Shown in pieces: positions 28,922-37,662 of a stretch of DNA of 64,000 nt. Where the stretch lies: assembly GCF_001698125.1 (NCBI RefSeq), contig NZ_CP013854.1:2294001-2358000 (forward strand), read 5' to 3'. Positions within the stretch are counted from its first letter, which is position 1. Each line of letters opens with the position of its first letter. This DNA comes from Pseudonocardia sp. HH130630-07. GTDB lineage: Bacteria; Actinomycetota; Actinomycetes; Mycobacteriales; Pseudonocardiaceae. Below the pieces are notes generated by a model. That model was not told the DNA's origin. It saw only the letters and a program-made list of their open reading frames with translations, and did not search any database. The position numbers and the translations under genes were made by a program.

Positions 28922-29392
28922 TCAGTTGGTGGGAGCGTCCGTGGAGGCGGGTGCGGAGCCCGACTCGATCGCGTCCCGGCACCCGGCGACCAGGTCGCAG
29001 CCGCCGCACACGCCGCCGCACACCGGGGCCGGCGCCTGCGCGGCGACCGCCGCCTCGGCGACCCGCCCGCCGAGCGCCCCGCCGATCCCGGCGAGCACCA
29101 CCAGGCCGACCGCGGAGATCCCGCCGAGGACCCACGACGTCGCCCCCTCCGGGGCGAACAGCAGCGCGGCTCCCCCGGCCAGCCCGATCACCCCGGCGGC
29201 CCCGAGCGGACCCGCCGCGATCCGGTTGGCCAGCAGGAACGCGTCCGCGGTGCGGAGGCTGGCCGGCGTCCGGACGCCGACGAACCGGTTGCGCGGCAAC
29301 CGGCCGGTCGCGCCGAGGGCGGCGAGCACGACGAGCACCACCCCGGCCAGCAGGAGCAGGGCGGCGACGATCAGGCGCACTGTGGTGGGCAC
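28922..29392 (-). CDS. SdpI-like membrane protein with Cys-rich tail
   Basis: A 156-residue protein with three hydrophobic helices (VRLIVAALLLLAGVVLVVLAALG; GPLGAAGVIGLAGGAALLF; WVLGGISAVGLVVLAGIGGALGG) and the SdpI-type segment NRFVGVRTPASLRTADAFLLANRIAAG. The C-terminus carries CGGVCGGCDLVAGC, a four-cysteine cluster that could bind metal, followed by a Ser/Ala tail. The GTG at 29392 has TACCCT 6 nt upstream and no ribosome binding site. It diverges from the leuS leader. SdpI is an immunity/signalling protein in Bacillus; that role is not implied here. Confidence 0.75.
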   Translation of the reverse strand: MPTTVRLIVAALLLLAGVVLVVLAALGATGRLPRNRFVGVRTPASLRTADAFLLANRIAAGPLGAAGVIGLAGGAALLFAPEGATSWVLGGISAVGLVVLAGIGGALGGRVAEAAVAAQAPAPVCGGVCGGCDLVAGCRDAIESGSAPASTDAPTN

Positions 29393-29448
29393 GTGACCAG
29401 GGTAGAACCCGGCTGAGCCCGGACGCCCGCCCCGGCTACCCTGGTCAC
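29393..29448. promoter_or_regulatory. Mirrored divergent promoters of the SdpI-like gene and the leuS leader
   Basis: GTGACCAGGGTAG (29393-29405) and CTACCCTGGTCAC (29436-29448) are exact complements 30 bp apart. Each carries a TACCCT -10 hexamer 6 nt before a start codon: GTG at 29392 on the minus strand and ATG at 29449 on the plus strand. Confidence 0.6.
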
Positions 29449-29487
29449 ATGTGCACGGCTCGCCGACTTCCCGGCGCCGCGTCGTAA
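29449..29487 (+). CDS. Possible 12-codon leader peptide upstream of leuS
   Basis: ATG at 29449 lies 6 nt after the TACCCT hexamer and opens [12 protein letters not shown], ending in TAA. It would be the first codon of a leaderless transcript that then reads into leuS 130 nt later. Two hairpins follow: arms CGTGCC/GGCACG (29533-29549) and CGGCCCGG/CCGGGCCG (29570-29586). The peptide holds CGA and CTT codons, which look infrequent here, so stalling-based control of leuS is conceivable, but it has only one Leu. Confidence 0.35.
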   Translation: MCTARRLPGAAS

Positions 29488-29617
29488 GCACGTTCCGCTC
29501 CGGGCGGACCGATCGGCGCGGCGAGGATCCCTCGTGCCCGCGCGGCACGGGCGGTCGCAGCGTGTTCTCCGGCCCGGACCGGGCCGACGCAACAGGTTCC
29601 CCCGAGGTGAGACGGAC

Positions 29618-32479
29618 ATGAGCACCGAGATCAGCACGGCTCCCGCGGAGCGCTCCGCCGACCGGCCCGCGTACCGCTACGACGCGGAGATGGCCGCGCG
29701 GATCGAGCGCAAGTGGCAGGACGTCTGGGAGGCGGAGCAGACCTTCCGGGCGCCGAACCCCGGGGAACCGGGCTCGGAGAAGCCGAAGTACTACCTGATG
29801 GACATGTTCCCGTACCCGTCCGGGGCGGGCCTGCACGTCGGGCACCCGCTGGGCTTCATCGGCACCGACGTCCTGGGCCGCTACCTGCGGATGACCGGGC
29901 ACAACGTGCTGCACCCGATGGGCTTCGACGCGTTCGGGCTGCCCGCCGAGCAGTACGCCGTGCAGACCGGGACGCACCCGCGGACGACGACCGAGGCGAA
30001 CATCGCCCGCTACCGCGAGCAGCTGCGCCGGCTGGGCCTGGGCCACGACCCGCGCCGCTCGCTGTCCACCACCGACATCCCGTTCTACCGCTGGACCCAG
30101 TGGATCTTCCGGGAGATCTTCGAGTCCTGGTACGACGCCGCGATCGGCCGGGCCCGCCCGATCGCCGAGCTGCGGGCGGAGTTCGAGTCGGGCGAGCGGG
30201 CGACGCCGGACGGGCGCCCGTACGGCGACCTGACCGAGGGTGAGCGCCGGGCGCTGGTCGACGGGCACCGGCTGGCCTACATCTCCGAGGCGCCGGTCAA
30301 CTGGTGCCCCGGGCTGGGCACGGTGCTGGCGAACGAGGAGGTCACCGCCGACGGGCGTTCCGAGCGCGGCAACTTCCCGGTCTTCCGCCGCAACCTGAAG
30401 CAGTGGATGATGCGGATCACCGCCTACGCCGACCGGCTGGCCGACGACCTGGACCGGGTCGACTGGCCGGAGTCGGTCAAGGCGATGCAGCGGAACTGGA
30501 TCGGCCGGTCCTCCGGCGCCAGGGTGCGGTTCGCGGTGCCGGGCGGGTCCGACGCGATCGAGGTCTTCACCACCCGTCCGGACACGCTGTTCGGTGCCAC
30601 GTACATGGTGCTGGCACCGGAGCACCCGCTGGTGGAGAAGATCGTCCCGGCGGCCTGGCCGTCGGCGGTCGAACCCCGCTGGACCGGCGGCGCGGCCACC
30701 CCGGCCGACGCCGTGTCGTCCTACCGGGCCGAGGCCGGGCGCAAGTCCGAGCTGGACCGCCAGGAGAACAAGGACAAGACCGGCGTCTTCACCGGCGCGT
30801 ACGCGGTGAACCCGGTGAACGGCGAGTCCGTCCCGGTGTTCGTGGCCGACTACGTGCTGATGGGCTACGGCACCGGCGCGATCATGGCCGTCCCGGCCCA
30901 GGACCAGCGCGACTGGGACTTCGCGACCGCGTTCGGGCTGCCGATCGTGCGCACCGTCGACCCGGGCGCGGACTGGGCGGGCGAGGCGTTCACCGGTGAG
31001 GGCCCGGCGATCAACTCGGCCAACGCCGACGTCAGCCTGAACGGCCTGGGCGTCGTCGACGCCAAGCGGACGATCATCGACTGGCTGGTCGCCCAGGGCA
31101 CCGGCGAGGACGTCGTCCAGTACAAGCTGCGGGACTGGCTGTTCTCCCGGCAGCGGTACTGGGGCGAGCCGTTCCCGATCGTCTGGGACGAGCACGGCCC
31201 GGTCTCGCTGCCCGCGGACCGGTTGCCGGTCGAGCTGCCCGACGTCGACGACTACGCGCCGAAGACCTACGACGCCGGCGACGCCGACAGCGAGCCGGAG
31301 CCGCCGCTGTCGCGCGCGAGCGAGTGGGTGAACGTCGAGCTGGACCTGGGCGACGGGCCGAAGGCCTACCGCCGCGAGACGAACACGATGCCGCAGTGGG
31401 CCGGTTCGTGCTGGTACTACCTGCGCTACCTGGACCCGGAGAACTCCGAGCGCTTCGTGTCGCCGGAGGCGGAGCGCTACTGGCTGGGCAAGGACCCGGA
31501 GCGCGCGGCCGACGACCCGGGCGGCGTCGACCTGTACGTCGGCGGTGTCGAGCACGCCGTGCTGCACCTGCTGTACTCGCGCTTCTGGCACAAGGTGCTG
31601 TTCGACCTGGGCCACGTGAGCAGCGAGGAGCCGTTCCGCAAGCTGTTCAACCAGGGCTACATCCAGGCCTGGGCCTACACCGACTCCCGGGGCATGTACG
31701 TGCCCGCCGAAGAGGTCGTCGAGGACGCCGGTCCGGACGGCACCCCCCGTTTCACGTGGAACGGGGAGCCCGTCACCCGTGAGTACGGGAAGATGGGCAA
31801 GTCGCTGAAGAACGTCGTGACGCCGGACGAGATGTGCGACCGCTACGGCGCGGACACGTTCCGGCTGTACGAGATGTACACCGGGCCGATGGAGGCGAGC
31901 CGGCCCTGGTCGACCCGCGACGTCGTCGGGCCGCAGCGGTTCCTGCAGCGGGTGTGGCGCAACCTGGTCGACGAGGGCACCGGTGCGAGCACCGTCGTCG
32001 GGACCGAGCCGTCCGAGGACGTGCTGCGGGCGCTGCACCGGACCATCGCGGGTGTCCGCGAGGACCTGCCCGCGCTGCACTACAACACGGCCGCGGCGAA
32101 GCTGATCGAGCTGAACAACGTGCTGACCAAGCGCGGCACCGCGGTCGAGCGGGACGTCGCGGAGCCGCTGGTGCTGATGCTGGCCCCGCTGGCCCCGCAC
32201 ATCGCCGAGGAGCTGTGGCAGAAGCTGGGTCACGACGGCTCGCTGGCGCACACCCCGTTCCCGCAGGCCGACGAGCGGTACCTGGTGGACGAGAGCGTCG
32301 AGTACCCGATCCAGGTCAACGGCAAGGTCCGGTCCCGGGTGACCGTCGCGGCCGACGCCGGGCAGGACGAGATCCGAGCGGTCGCGCTGGCCGACGAGAA
32401 GGTCGTCGCGGCACTGGCGGGCGCGGAGCCGAAGAAGGTCATCGTGGTCCCGGGGCGCCTGGTCAACATCGTGCGCTGA
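29618..32479 (+). CDS. leuS: Leucyl-tRNA synthetase
   Basis: The 953-residue class I synthetase charges tRNA-Leu. The HIGH motif is HVGH in [15 protein letters not shown] near residue 73, the CP1 editing domain is present ([38 protein letters not shown]), and the KMSKS loop reads GKMGKSLKN near residue 724. The C-terminal ubiquitin-like domain ends [10 protein letters not shown]. The ATG is preceded by a weak GAGGTGAG. A parS site lies inside the gene at 31748-31763. Confidence 0.98.
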   Translation: MSTEISTAPAERSADRPAYRYDAEMAARIERKWQDVWEAEQTFRAPNPGEPGSEKPKYYLMDMFPYPSGAGLHVGHPLGFIGTDVLGRYLRMTGHNVLHPMGFDAFGLPAEQYAVQTGTHPRTTTEANIARYREQLRRLGLGHDPRRSLSTTDIPFYRWTQWIFREIFESWYDAAIGRARPIAELRAEFESGERATPDGRPYGDLTEGERRALVDGHRLAYISEAPVNWCPGLGTVLANEEVTADGRSERGNFPVFRRNLKQWMMRITAYADRLADDLDRVDWPESVKAMQRNWIGRSSGARVRFAVPGGSDAIEVFTTRPDTLFGATYMVLAPEHPLVEKIVPAAWPSAVEPRWTGGAATPADAVSSYRAEAGRKSELDRQENKDKTGVFTGAYAVNPVNGESVPVFVADYVLMGYGTGAIMAVPAQDQRDWDFATAFGLPIVRTVDPGADWAGEAFTGEGPAINSANADVSLNGLGVVDAKRTIIDWLVAQGTGEDVVQYKLRDWLFSRQRYWGEPFPIVWDEHGPVSLPADRLPVELPDVDDYAPKTYDAGDADSEPEPPLSRASEWVNVELDLGDGPKAYRRETNTMPQWAGSCWYYLRYLDPENSERFVSPEAERYWLGKDPERAADDPGGVDLYVGGVEHAVLHLLYSRFWHKVLFDLGHVSSEEPFRKLFNQGYIQAWAYTDSRGMYVPAEEVVEDAGPDGTPRFTWNGEPVTREYGKMGKSLKNVVTPDEMCDRYGADTFRLYEMYTGPMEASRPWSTRDVVGPQRFLQRVWRNLVDEGTGASTVVGTEPSEDVLRALHRTIAGVREDLPALHYNTAAAKLIELNNVLTKRGTAVERDVAEPLVLMLAPLAPHIAEELWQKLGHDGSLAHTPFPQADERYLVDESVEYPIQVNGKVRSRVTVAADAGQDEIRAVALADEKVVAALAGAEPKKVIVVPGRLVNIVR
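31748..31763. promoter_or_regulatory. parS-like site inside leuS
   Basis: CGTTTCACGTGGAACG keeps the CACGTG core and near-complete arms, two differences from the best parS in the window. It is about 17 kb from parS 4 and lies within coding sequence, where it encodes RFTWNG. Confidence 0.75.
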
Positions 32480-32485
32480 TCCCGG

Positions 32486-32941
32486 TCAGCCCCGCTGGTG
32501 CCGGCGGGGCGGCCGGGCGGGCCGGCGGGTCGCCCGGCCGGTCGGGTCCGGTGGTTCGCTCAGTGCCGGCTCCGCCAGCCAGTTCTCGACGGCGTCGACC
32601 ACCCGGCCGGCGTCGTCGAGCGCGGCGAGTGCCTCGCGGTCCGGGGCCGGGGCGTCGGAGTGGTCGGCGAGGGCGCGACGGTTGAACAACGAGCGGAGCA
32701 GCCGTCCCGCCAGCGGATCCAGCGACCGCTCCCGGACCGCCCGCCGGACGAACGCGCTGACGACGTCGGAGTGCCCGGCCCGGGTCTCCCCGAGCACCAG
32801 CAGCGCGGCCTCGGCGGCGCGGAAGGCGGCGTGGAACGCGCGGGACACCGCGGCGTCGGCGAACCCGTGCTCGGCGAGCACCCGGGCCCCGGCCAGCTCG
32901 GCGCGGGCCCGGGCGATCCCGGACCGGGGCGGTGGTCTCAT
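32486..32941 (-). CDS. HEPN domain protein (putative toxin of a HEPN/nucleotidyltransferase pair)
   Basis: A 151-residue all-helical protein matching HEPN folds: ARAELAGARVLAEHGFADAAVSRAFHAAFRAAEAALLVLGE, then SDVVSAFVRRAV, then FNRRALADHSD. The last holds the R-x4-H signature of HEPN RNases near residues 88-93. The ATG overlaps the stop of the upstream nucleotidyltransferase gene (ATGA). HEPN/MNT pairs are established type VII toxin-antitoxin systems in which the transferase modifies and silences the RNase. The C-terminus is a short Arg/Pro tail. It converges on leuS with only 6 bp between stops. Confidence 0.72.
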   Translation of the reverse strand: MRPPPRSGIARARAELAGARVLAEHGFADAAVSRAFHAAFRAAEAALLVLGETRAGHSDVVSAFVRRAVRERSLDPLAGRLLRSLFNRRALADHSDAPAPDREALAALDDAGRVVDAVENWLAEPALSEPPDPTGRATRRPARPPRRHQRG

Positions 32942-33696
32942 CGCACCCGCACCGCCTCGGCGCGGGCCCGGAGCACCGTGGGATCGCCGGAGGAGACGAG
33001 CTCCCGCTGCCCCACCGGCAGGACGCTGATCGTCAGCCCGCTGCGCTCGGTGTGCTGCCAGAGCACGTCGTCCATCGTGCGCAGCTCCTCCCACGGCAGG
33101 ACCGCGGTGGCGGCGTCGTCGAGGACGACGAGCAGGTCCACCGCGGACTCGACCGATCCCCCGCCGCTGGCCCAGGACCCGAACAGCAGCACCTGCCGCA
33201 GCCGCGGGCCGTAGAGCGCCACGAGGTCGTCGGCGACGGCGGCCGGCACGTCGTCGTTGGACGGGTCGGGATCGGGATGGCGGGCGCGGAGCCGTTCCGC
33301 GTCCGCGGCCGAGACCAGGCCCGCGTCGAGCAGCCAGTCGATCGCCCGGCGCCGGGAGCGGGCGTCGCGGAAGCGGTACCACTGGTCGCGGACCTCGGGG
33401 AACTCGAACAACGTGTTCTTGAACCTGCGGAACGCGCCGCGGCCCTCGATCGCCTGGTCGAGCAGGGCCGCCGCCCTCCGGTGCTGGACGGCGGAGGTGA
33501 ACTCGGACATGTCCCGGTAGGACTCCCGGCTGGTGACCGACTCGATCTCCACCAGGCCCGCGGCCACCGGCCCGTCGCCGGGGGCGTGGACGACCACCTC
33601 ACCCGTCGCCGGGTCGAGGAACCGGCCGGTGCCCGGCGTCCGGTCGTCGAGCGCCTCGGCCAGTGCGGCCAGATCGACGCGACCGGGATCGAGCAT
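32938..33696 (-). CDS. UPF0158-nucleotidyltransferase fusion (putative antitoxin)
   Basis: A 252-residue protein in two parts. Residues 1-135 resemble UPF0158 (RFLDPATGEVVVH, RRFKNTLFEFPEVRDQWYRFRDARSRRRAIDWL). Residues 150-252 are a minimal nucleotidyltransferase with VLLFGSWASGGGSVESAVDLLVVLDD near residues 168-193. The family pattern GS-x10-(S)DxD is altered: the first catalytic Asp is Ala (SAVDL), so activity is doubtful. The ATG has TAGGCT 6 nt upstream (33703-33708), pointing to a leaderless transcript shared with the HEPN gene. Confidence 0.7.
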   Translation of the reverse strand: MLDPGRVDLAALAEALDDRTPGTGRFLDPATGEVVVHAPGDGPVAAGLVEIESVTSRESYRDMSEFTSAVQHRRAAALLDQAIEGRGAFRRFKNTLFEFPEVRDQWYRFRDARSRRRAIDWLLDAGLVSAADAERLRARHPDPDPSNDDVPAAVADDLVALYGPRLRQVLLFGSWASGGGSVESAVDLLVVLDDAATAVLPWEELRTMDDVLWQHTERSGLTISVLPVGQRELVSSGDPTVLRARAEAVRVR

Positions 33697-33716
33697 GGCC
33701 CGAGCCTAGTGCCCGG

Positions 33717-34175
33717 TCAGCCCTTGTCACCGTCGTCGTCGCCGCTCCAGAACAGGCCGGCCAGCAGGATGACGCCCCAGATGCCGAGCGGCCAGATCGG
33801 CCAGTAGAACGGGAGGCCGTCGGAGCTCAGGGCCTGGATCCCCCAGATCCCGGTGAGCAGCACGGCGACGCCGCCCCAGGACCGCCACTCCGCGAGGTAG
33901 GCCCGCGTCTCCTGAGCCTTCTCGGTCTCGGCCCGCTCGGCGCGCACCGCGGGCAGGTCGGTCCGGGCGACGACCGGGAGGTCCGCGACGACCCGGTCCA
34001 GGTCGGCGCGGACGGTCGCGGCGTAGGCCTGCTGCAGCCGCTCGTCGTACTCGGTGAGGGAGAGCCTGCCCTCGTCGTGCGCCAGCTTCAGCCGCTCGGC
34101 GGTCTCGGCGCGCTCGGCGTCGGACACCCGGACCAGAGCTGCGCCGTCGGTCCCGTCGGCCTGCTGCTCCCCCAT
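33717..34175 (-). CDS. DUF1707 membrane protein
   Basis: A 152-residue protein with an N-terminal DUF1707/SHOCT-like segment (RVSDAERAETAERLKLAHDEGRLSLTEYDERLQQAYAATVRADLDRVVADLP), and two hydrophobic helices (VAVLLTGIWGIQAL and WPIWPLGIWGVILLAGLFW). The family is common in actinobacteria and unassigned. The ATG has TAGACT 6 nt upstream (34182-34187), consistent with leaderless translation. Confidence 0.82.
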   Translation of the reverse strand: MGEQQADGTDGAALVRVSDAERAETAERLKLAHDEGRLSLTEYDERLQQAYAATVRADLDRVVADLPVVARTDLPAVRAERAETEKAQETRAYLAEWRSWGGVAVLLTGIWGIQALSSDGLPFYWPIWPLGIWGVILLAGLFWSGDDDGDKG

Positions 34176-34195
34176 GCGGCGAGTCTATCGGCGGT

Positions 34196-35155
34196 TCAGG
34201 GGGTGGGGATCCGTCGTTCGACCGATCCGGTGTCCGCCGGGACCGGTGCGGCCGCCCGCGGCCGGTTCCGGGTCGCGACGGCGACGCCGGCCAGGCACAG
34301 CGCACCGCCGGCCAGCGCGAGCAGCGCCGGGACCTCGCCCAGCAGCACCCAGGAGAGTCCGACGACGATCGGCGGCACCGCGTAGGTGGCCGCGGCGAGC
34401 CGCCCGGCGGTCGTCCGGGACAGGGCGTATCCCCAGGTCAGGAACGCGATCGCGGTCGGGAAGACGCCGAGGTAGACGGTCCCGGCGACCGCGGCGGCCG
34501 GGGCGACGGCCAGCTCGCCGAGCAGGGCCGGGAAGAACGGGAGGAGGCCGACGGTCCCGGCGAGCGCGCCCAGCCAGGTGAGGGTCAGCGCGTCGATCCG
34601 GGCGAGCAGCCGCTTCTGGGCGACGGCGGCCCCGGCGTAGGTGAGCGCGGCGAGCAGCCCCAGCACGATCCCCGAGGTCTCGGTCCCGCCCGCCGACGAG
34701 GTGACGGCGATGAGGACGACGCCGCCGAACGCGACCGCCATCCCGGCCAGCAGCCGTCGGGGGAAGCCCTCGCCGAGCAGCAACCCGGCCAGTACCGCGA
34801 CGACCACCGGCGCGACGTTGACCAGCAATGACGTCGTGCCCGCGTCGAGGTGCCGCTCGGCCGCGTTCAGCGCGACGTTGTAGACCCCGAACCATCCGGC
34901 GCCCCACAGCACGACCGCGCCCAGCAACCGGCCCCGCGGCAGCCCGGCACCCACCGACCGCAGCCCGGCCCGGCGCAGCCGCACCGCCAGCACGATCACG
35001 GTGAGGGTGAGCGAGCCGGCCAGCATCCGCCCGAGAGCCAGGGCTCCCGGCGAGAGGTCGTGGCCGACGGCGCGGATACCCACGAACGCCGAGGCCCAGA
35101 GCACGACGGTGGTCGCCGCGGCGGCGACGGGGAGCAGTGACCGGGAGGAGGACAT
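34196..35155 (-). CDS. EamA/DMT-family transporter
   Basis: A 319-residue polytopic permease with ten predicted helices in two EamA repeats, for example VVLWASAFVGIRAVG and PVVVAVLAGLLLGEGF in the first, GIVLGLLAALTYAGAAVAQKRLL and PPIVVGLSWVLLGEVP in the second. The substrate, likely an amino acid or other metabolite for export, cannot be predicted. It is divergent from the LysR regulator 82 bp away, a typical regulator/exporter arrangement. Confidence 0.88.
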   Translation of the reverse strand: MSSSRSLLPVAAAATTVVLWASAFVGIRAVGHDLSPGALALGRMLAGSLTLTVIVLAVRLRRAGLRSVGAGLPRGRLLGAVVLWGAGWFGVYNVALNAAERHLDAGTTSLLVNVAPVVVAVLAGLLLGEGFPRRLLAGMAVAFGGVVLIAVTSSAGGTETSGIVLGLLAALTYAGAAVAQKRLLARIDALTLTWLGALAGTVGLLPFFPALLGELAVAPAAAVAGTVYLGVFPTAIAFLTWGYALSRTTAGRLAAATYAVPPIVVGLSWVLLGEVPALLALAGGALCLAGVAVATRNRPRAAAPVPADTGSVERRIPTP

Positions 35156-35224
35156 GACCCCAGCCTGCGGCACCTGACCATTCAGTACCAGCGACTGTTC
35201 CTTCTCCTGGATTCAGCACGGCTG

Positions 35225-35230
35225 TATCGT
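35225..35230 (+). promoter_or_regulatory. -10 hexamer of the LysR gene
   Basis: TATCGT ends 7 nt before the GTG start. The 82-bp divergent gap also carries ATTCAG twice (35180 and 35210 region), possible half-sites for the regulator. Confidence 0.4.
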
Positions 35231-35237
35231 TGGGCGG

Positions 35238-36146
35238 GTGCTCGATACCCACCGGCTCCGCGTCTTCCGCTCCGTCGTCGCCAGTGGCTCGGTCCAGGGC
35301 GCGGCCTCCAACCTCGGCTACACCCCGTCCGCGGTGAGCCAGCACGTCACCGCGTTGCAGCGGGAGACCGGGCTGGCGCTGTTCGAGCGCGCCGGCCGGG
35401 GGCTGCGCGCCACCGCGGCCGGGCTGGTGCTCGCCGAGCAGACCGACGCCATCCTCTCCCGGCTCGGCGAGGCCGAGGTGGTGGTCGCGGACCTGCGCGC
35501 CGGGCGGACGGGCGCGCTGTCGCTGTCCTACTTCGCCTCGGTCGGCGCGGCCTGGCTGCCCGGGGTGGTGCGCCGGATCGGCGCGGACTTCCCGGGCGTC
35601 CGGCTGGACCTGGCGTTGCGGGAGTGGCTGCCCGACGATCCGGCCGACCGGTCGGACGTGCAGATCGCCGTCGAACGGCCGGACTTCGCGGCGTGGCCGG
35701 GGTTCACCGTGCACCACCTGCTGGACGACCCGTACGTCGTCGTCCTGCCGCAGGGGCATCCGCTGGCCGGCCGGGACGAGGTCGAGCTGGCCGAGCTGTC
35801 GGCCGAGCGGTGGGTGGACAACGACTTCGCCCGCGGCTGGTGCCGGCGCAACCTCGTCGAGGCGTGCACGGCCGCCGGGTTCCGGCCGCCGTTCCACGTG
35901 GAGGCGCACGACTACTCGACCGCGATGGCGTTCGTCGCGGCCGGGATCGGGATCACCGTGCTGCCCGAGCTCGGTGCCGCCCGGCGCCCGGCCGGGACGT
36001 GCGCGGTGCCGGTGGTCCGGCCGGTGCCGGTGCGGTCGATCCTGGCCGTGGTGCGCGACGCCGTCGCCCACACCCCGCCGGTCCGCGCCGCGCTCGAGGA
36101 GCTGCGGGCGGTCGCTAGCCCTGTGGCCGCACCACGATCTCGGTGA
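35238..36146 (+). CDS. LysR-family transcriptional regulator
   Basis: A 302-residue regulator with the N-terminal helix-turn-helix (LRVFRSVVASGSVQGAASNLGYTPSAVSQHVTALQRETGLALFERAGRGL) and a periplasmic-binding-like sensor domain. It probably controls the divergent EamA transporter. A TATCGT hexamer 7 nt before the GTG suggests a leaderless mRNA. The last 32 bp overlap the convergent SDR gene. Confidence 0.92.
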   Translation: MLDTHRLRVFRSVVASGSVQGAASNLGYTPSAVSQHVTALQRETGLALFERAGRGLRATAAGLVLAEQTDAILSRLGEAEVVVADLRAGRTGALSLSYFASVGAAWLPGVVRRIGADFPGVRLDLALREWLPDDPADRSDVQIAVERPDFAAWPGFTVHHLLDDPYVVVLPQGHPLAGRDEVELAELSAERWVDNDFARGWCRRNLVEACTAAGFRPPFHVEAHDYSTAMAFVAAGIGITVLPELGAARRPAGTCAVPVVRPVPVRSILAVVRDAVAHTPPVRAALEELRAVASPVAAPRSR

Positions 36147-36837
36147 GGTGCGCGTCCGGCGTCGCGGTCAGCGCGGCGAGGACCGCGGCGGCGACCGACT
36201 CGGGGCGGAGGAACCGCGACCCGTCGTACTCGCCGCCCTCGTGCGCGACGACGGCGCGCTGCATCGCGGTGTCCACCCGGCCGGGGTGCACCGAGGTCAC
36301 CCGGATGCCGTTGCCGGACTCCTCCGCCCGCAGCGCGTCGCCGAAGGCCCGCAGCGCGAACTTGCTCGCCGCGTAGGAGGTCCAGCCGGGGCGGGCGGCG
36401 AACCCCGCACCGGAGTTGACCAGCACGACGTCGGCGCCGCCGTCGGCCCCCGCGGCCCGCAGCGCGGGCAGCAGCAGCCGGGTCGTCTCGGCGACCGCGA
36501 CGACGTTGACGTCGAGCTGCCGGCGCCAGGCCCGGGCCGGGGTCTGCTCGACCGTCCCCAGCTCGCCGGTGCCCGCGGAGTGCACCAGCGCGTCCAGCCG
36601 GTCGATGCCGGACAGGGCCGCGGCCAGCGCGTCGTCGTCGGTGAGGTCGACCGGCAGCGGGGTCACGGTGACCGGACCGGCCTCGGTGAGACCGTCGGCC
36701 ACGGCGGCCAGCCGCTCTTCGTCCCGCCCGCCGAGGATGAGGTCGTAGCGCGGGGCGAGCAGCGTCGCGACGGCGGCACCGATCCCCTGCGAGGCTCCGG
36801 TGACGAGCGCGACGGGACGGCGGGGAGCAACGGTCAT
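36115..36837 (-). CDS. Short-chain dehydrogenase/reductase
   Basis: A 240-residue classical SDR with the NAD(P) motif VTGASQGIGAA near residue 13, DALVHSAG (NNAG equivalent), and the catalytic Ser and YxxxK in VNSGAGFAARPGWTSYAASKFAL. The substrate is unknown. The ATG has TAGGTT 6 nt upstream (36844-36849), consistent with leaderless translation. It overlaps the LysR 3' end by 32 bp on the opposite strand. Confidence 0.9.
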   Translation of the reverse strand: MTVAPRRPVALVTGASQGIGAAVATLLAPRYDLILGGRDEERLAAVADGLTEAGPVTVTPLPVDLTDDDALAAALSGIDRLDALVHSAGTGELGTVEQTPARAWRRQLDVNVVAVAETTRLLLPALRAAGADGGADVVLVNSGAGFAARPGWTSYAASKFALRAFGDALRAEESGNGIRVTSVHPGRVDTAMQRAVVAHEGGEYDGSRFLRPESVAAAVLAALTATPDAHLTEIVVRPQG

Positions 36838-36867
36838 GCCCCGAACCTACGGCCCCTCCCCCGGTGC

Positions 36868-36916
36868 CACTCATGGAGCTTCGGCCTCGTGTGACGAGGC
36901 TGAAGCTCCATGAGTA
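36868..36916. repeat. 49-bp palindromic repeat, copy 2 (first of doublet A)
   Basis: Left arm CACTCATGGAGCTTCGGCC, right arm GGCTGAAGCTCCATGAGTA. The right arm ends in A instead of G, as also in copy 4. A 16-bp spacer separates it from copy 3. Confidence 0.9.
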
Positions 36917-36932
36917 CCTGCCCGGGATGTCG

Positions 36933-36981
36933 CACTCATGGAGCTTCGGCCCGGCCTGGCGAGGCTGAAGCTCCATGAGTG
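36933..36981. repeat. 49-bp palindromic repeat, copy 3 (second of doublet A)
   Basis: Left arm CACTCATGGAGCTTCGGCC, right arm GGCTGAAGCTCCATGAGTG, starting exactly 65 bp after copy 2. It lies 36 bp past the NlpC/P60 stop codon. Confidence 0.9.
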
Positions 36982-37017
36982 GAGAAAGGGGGGCGGGGTG
37001 TGGAAGGAGGAGGAGGG

Positions 37018-37662
37018 TCAGATCCGGCGGGCCGAGTTGAACGGCATCCGGTCCATGTCCGAGACCTTCACCGGCTCGCCGCTGGTGGAGGCGTGCACGA
37101 TCTGGCCGTCGCCGATGTAGATGCCGACGTGGCTGACCGGGCTGTAGAAGAAGACCAGGTCGCCGGGCTTCAGCGCCGACTTCGAGACCTTCTGCCCGGT
37201 GCCGGCCTGGGCCCGGCTGGTGCGCGGCACGTCCGAGCCCGCCTGGGCGTAGGCGTAGCTGATCAGCCCGGAGCAGTCGAACGCGCTCGGGCCGGTGGCG
37301 CCCCACCGGTAGGGCTTGCCGATCTGGTCCATCGCGGTGGACAGCGCGCTCGAACGCTTCCCGGCGGCGCGGGCCGCGGGATCGGCGGCGCGCGCCGCGG
37401 CGGCGACGTTCTGCACGGCCGGCCCGCCGGTGGTGAGCGGGAGGACGGTGGCGGCCGGGGCGACGTCGCGGGCCACGGTGGCGGCGGTCGCGACGGCGGG
37501 GGTGGCCGCGGGAGCTGCGGTGGCGTCCGGCGCGGGGGCCGCGGTGGCGGCGGGGAGCACGGACAGTGCTGCGGCGGCCGCGGCCGTGGAGGCCACGACG
37601 GCGACGCGGAGCGCCGGAGCGGTGGGTCGCTGGGGCACGGGGAGAGTCCCTCGGGGTTGCAC
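37018..37662 (-). CDS. NlpC/P60 cell-wall endopeptidase, secreted
   Basis: A 214-residue protein with a signal peptide (residues 17-42, VAVVASTAAAAAALSVLPAATAAPA), an Ala/Pro/Thr linker and a C-terminal NlpC/P60 domain. The catalytic Cys is in FDCSGLISYAYAQAG and the His in SHVGIYIGDGQIVHA. It would cleave peptide stems of peptidoglycan outside the membrane, like RipC/RipD-type proteins. The start is GTG. A promoter-like TAATCT lies near 37825-37832 on this strand, giving a leader of ~160 nt. Confidence 0.92.
   Translation of the reverse strand: MQPRGTLPVPQRPTAPALRVAVVASTAAAAAALSVLPAATAAPAPDATAAPAATPAVATAATVARDVAPAATVLPLTTGGPAVQNVAAAARAADPAARAAGKRSSALSTAMDQIGKPYRWGATGPSAFDCSGLISYAYAQAGSDVPRTSRAQAGTGQKVSKSALKPGDLVFFYSPVSHVGIYIGDGQIVHASTSGEPVKVSDMDRMPFNSARRI

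Noticed and set aside
28922..32251. Very long minus-strand open frame opposite leuS
   Set aside because: It is an antisense shadow of leuS in high-GC DNA; only its last 156 codons, after GTG 29392, form a real gene.
35889..35904. Possible parS site in the LysR gene (CGTTCCACGTGGAGGC)
   Set aside because: The right half-site is too diverged; similar CACGTG half-matches (8302, 40195) occur by chance.
36868..36981. The 49-bp palindromes as ordinary rho-independent terminators
   Set aside because: No T-tracts follow, copies at 46137-46250 lie between divergent gene starts, and doublet spacing is fixed.
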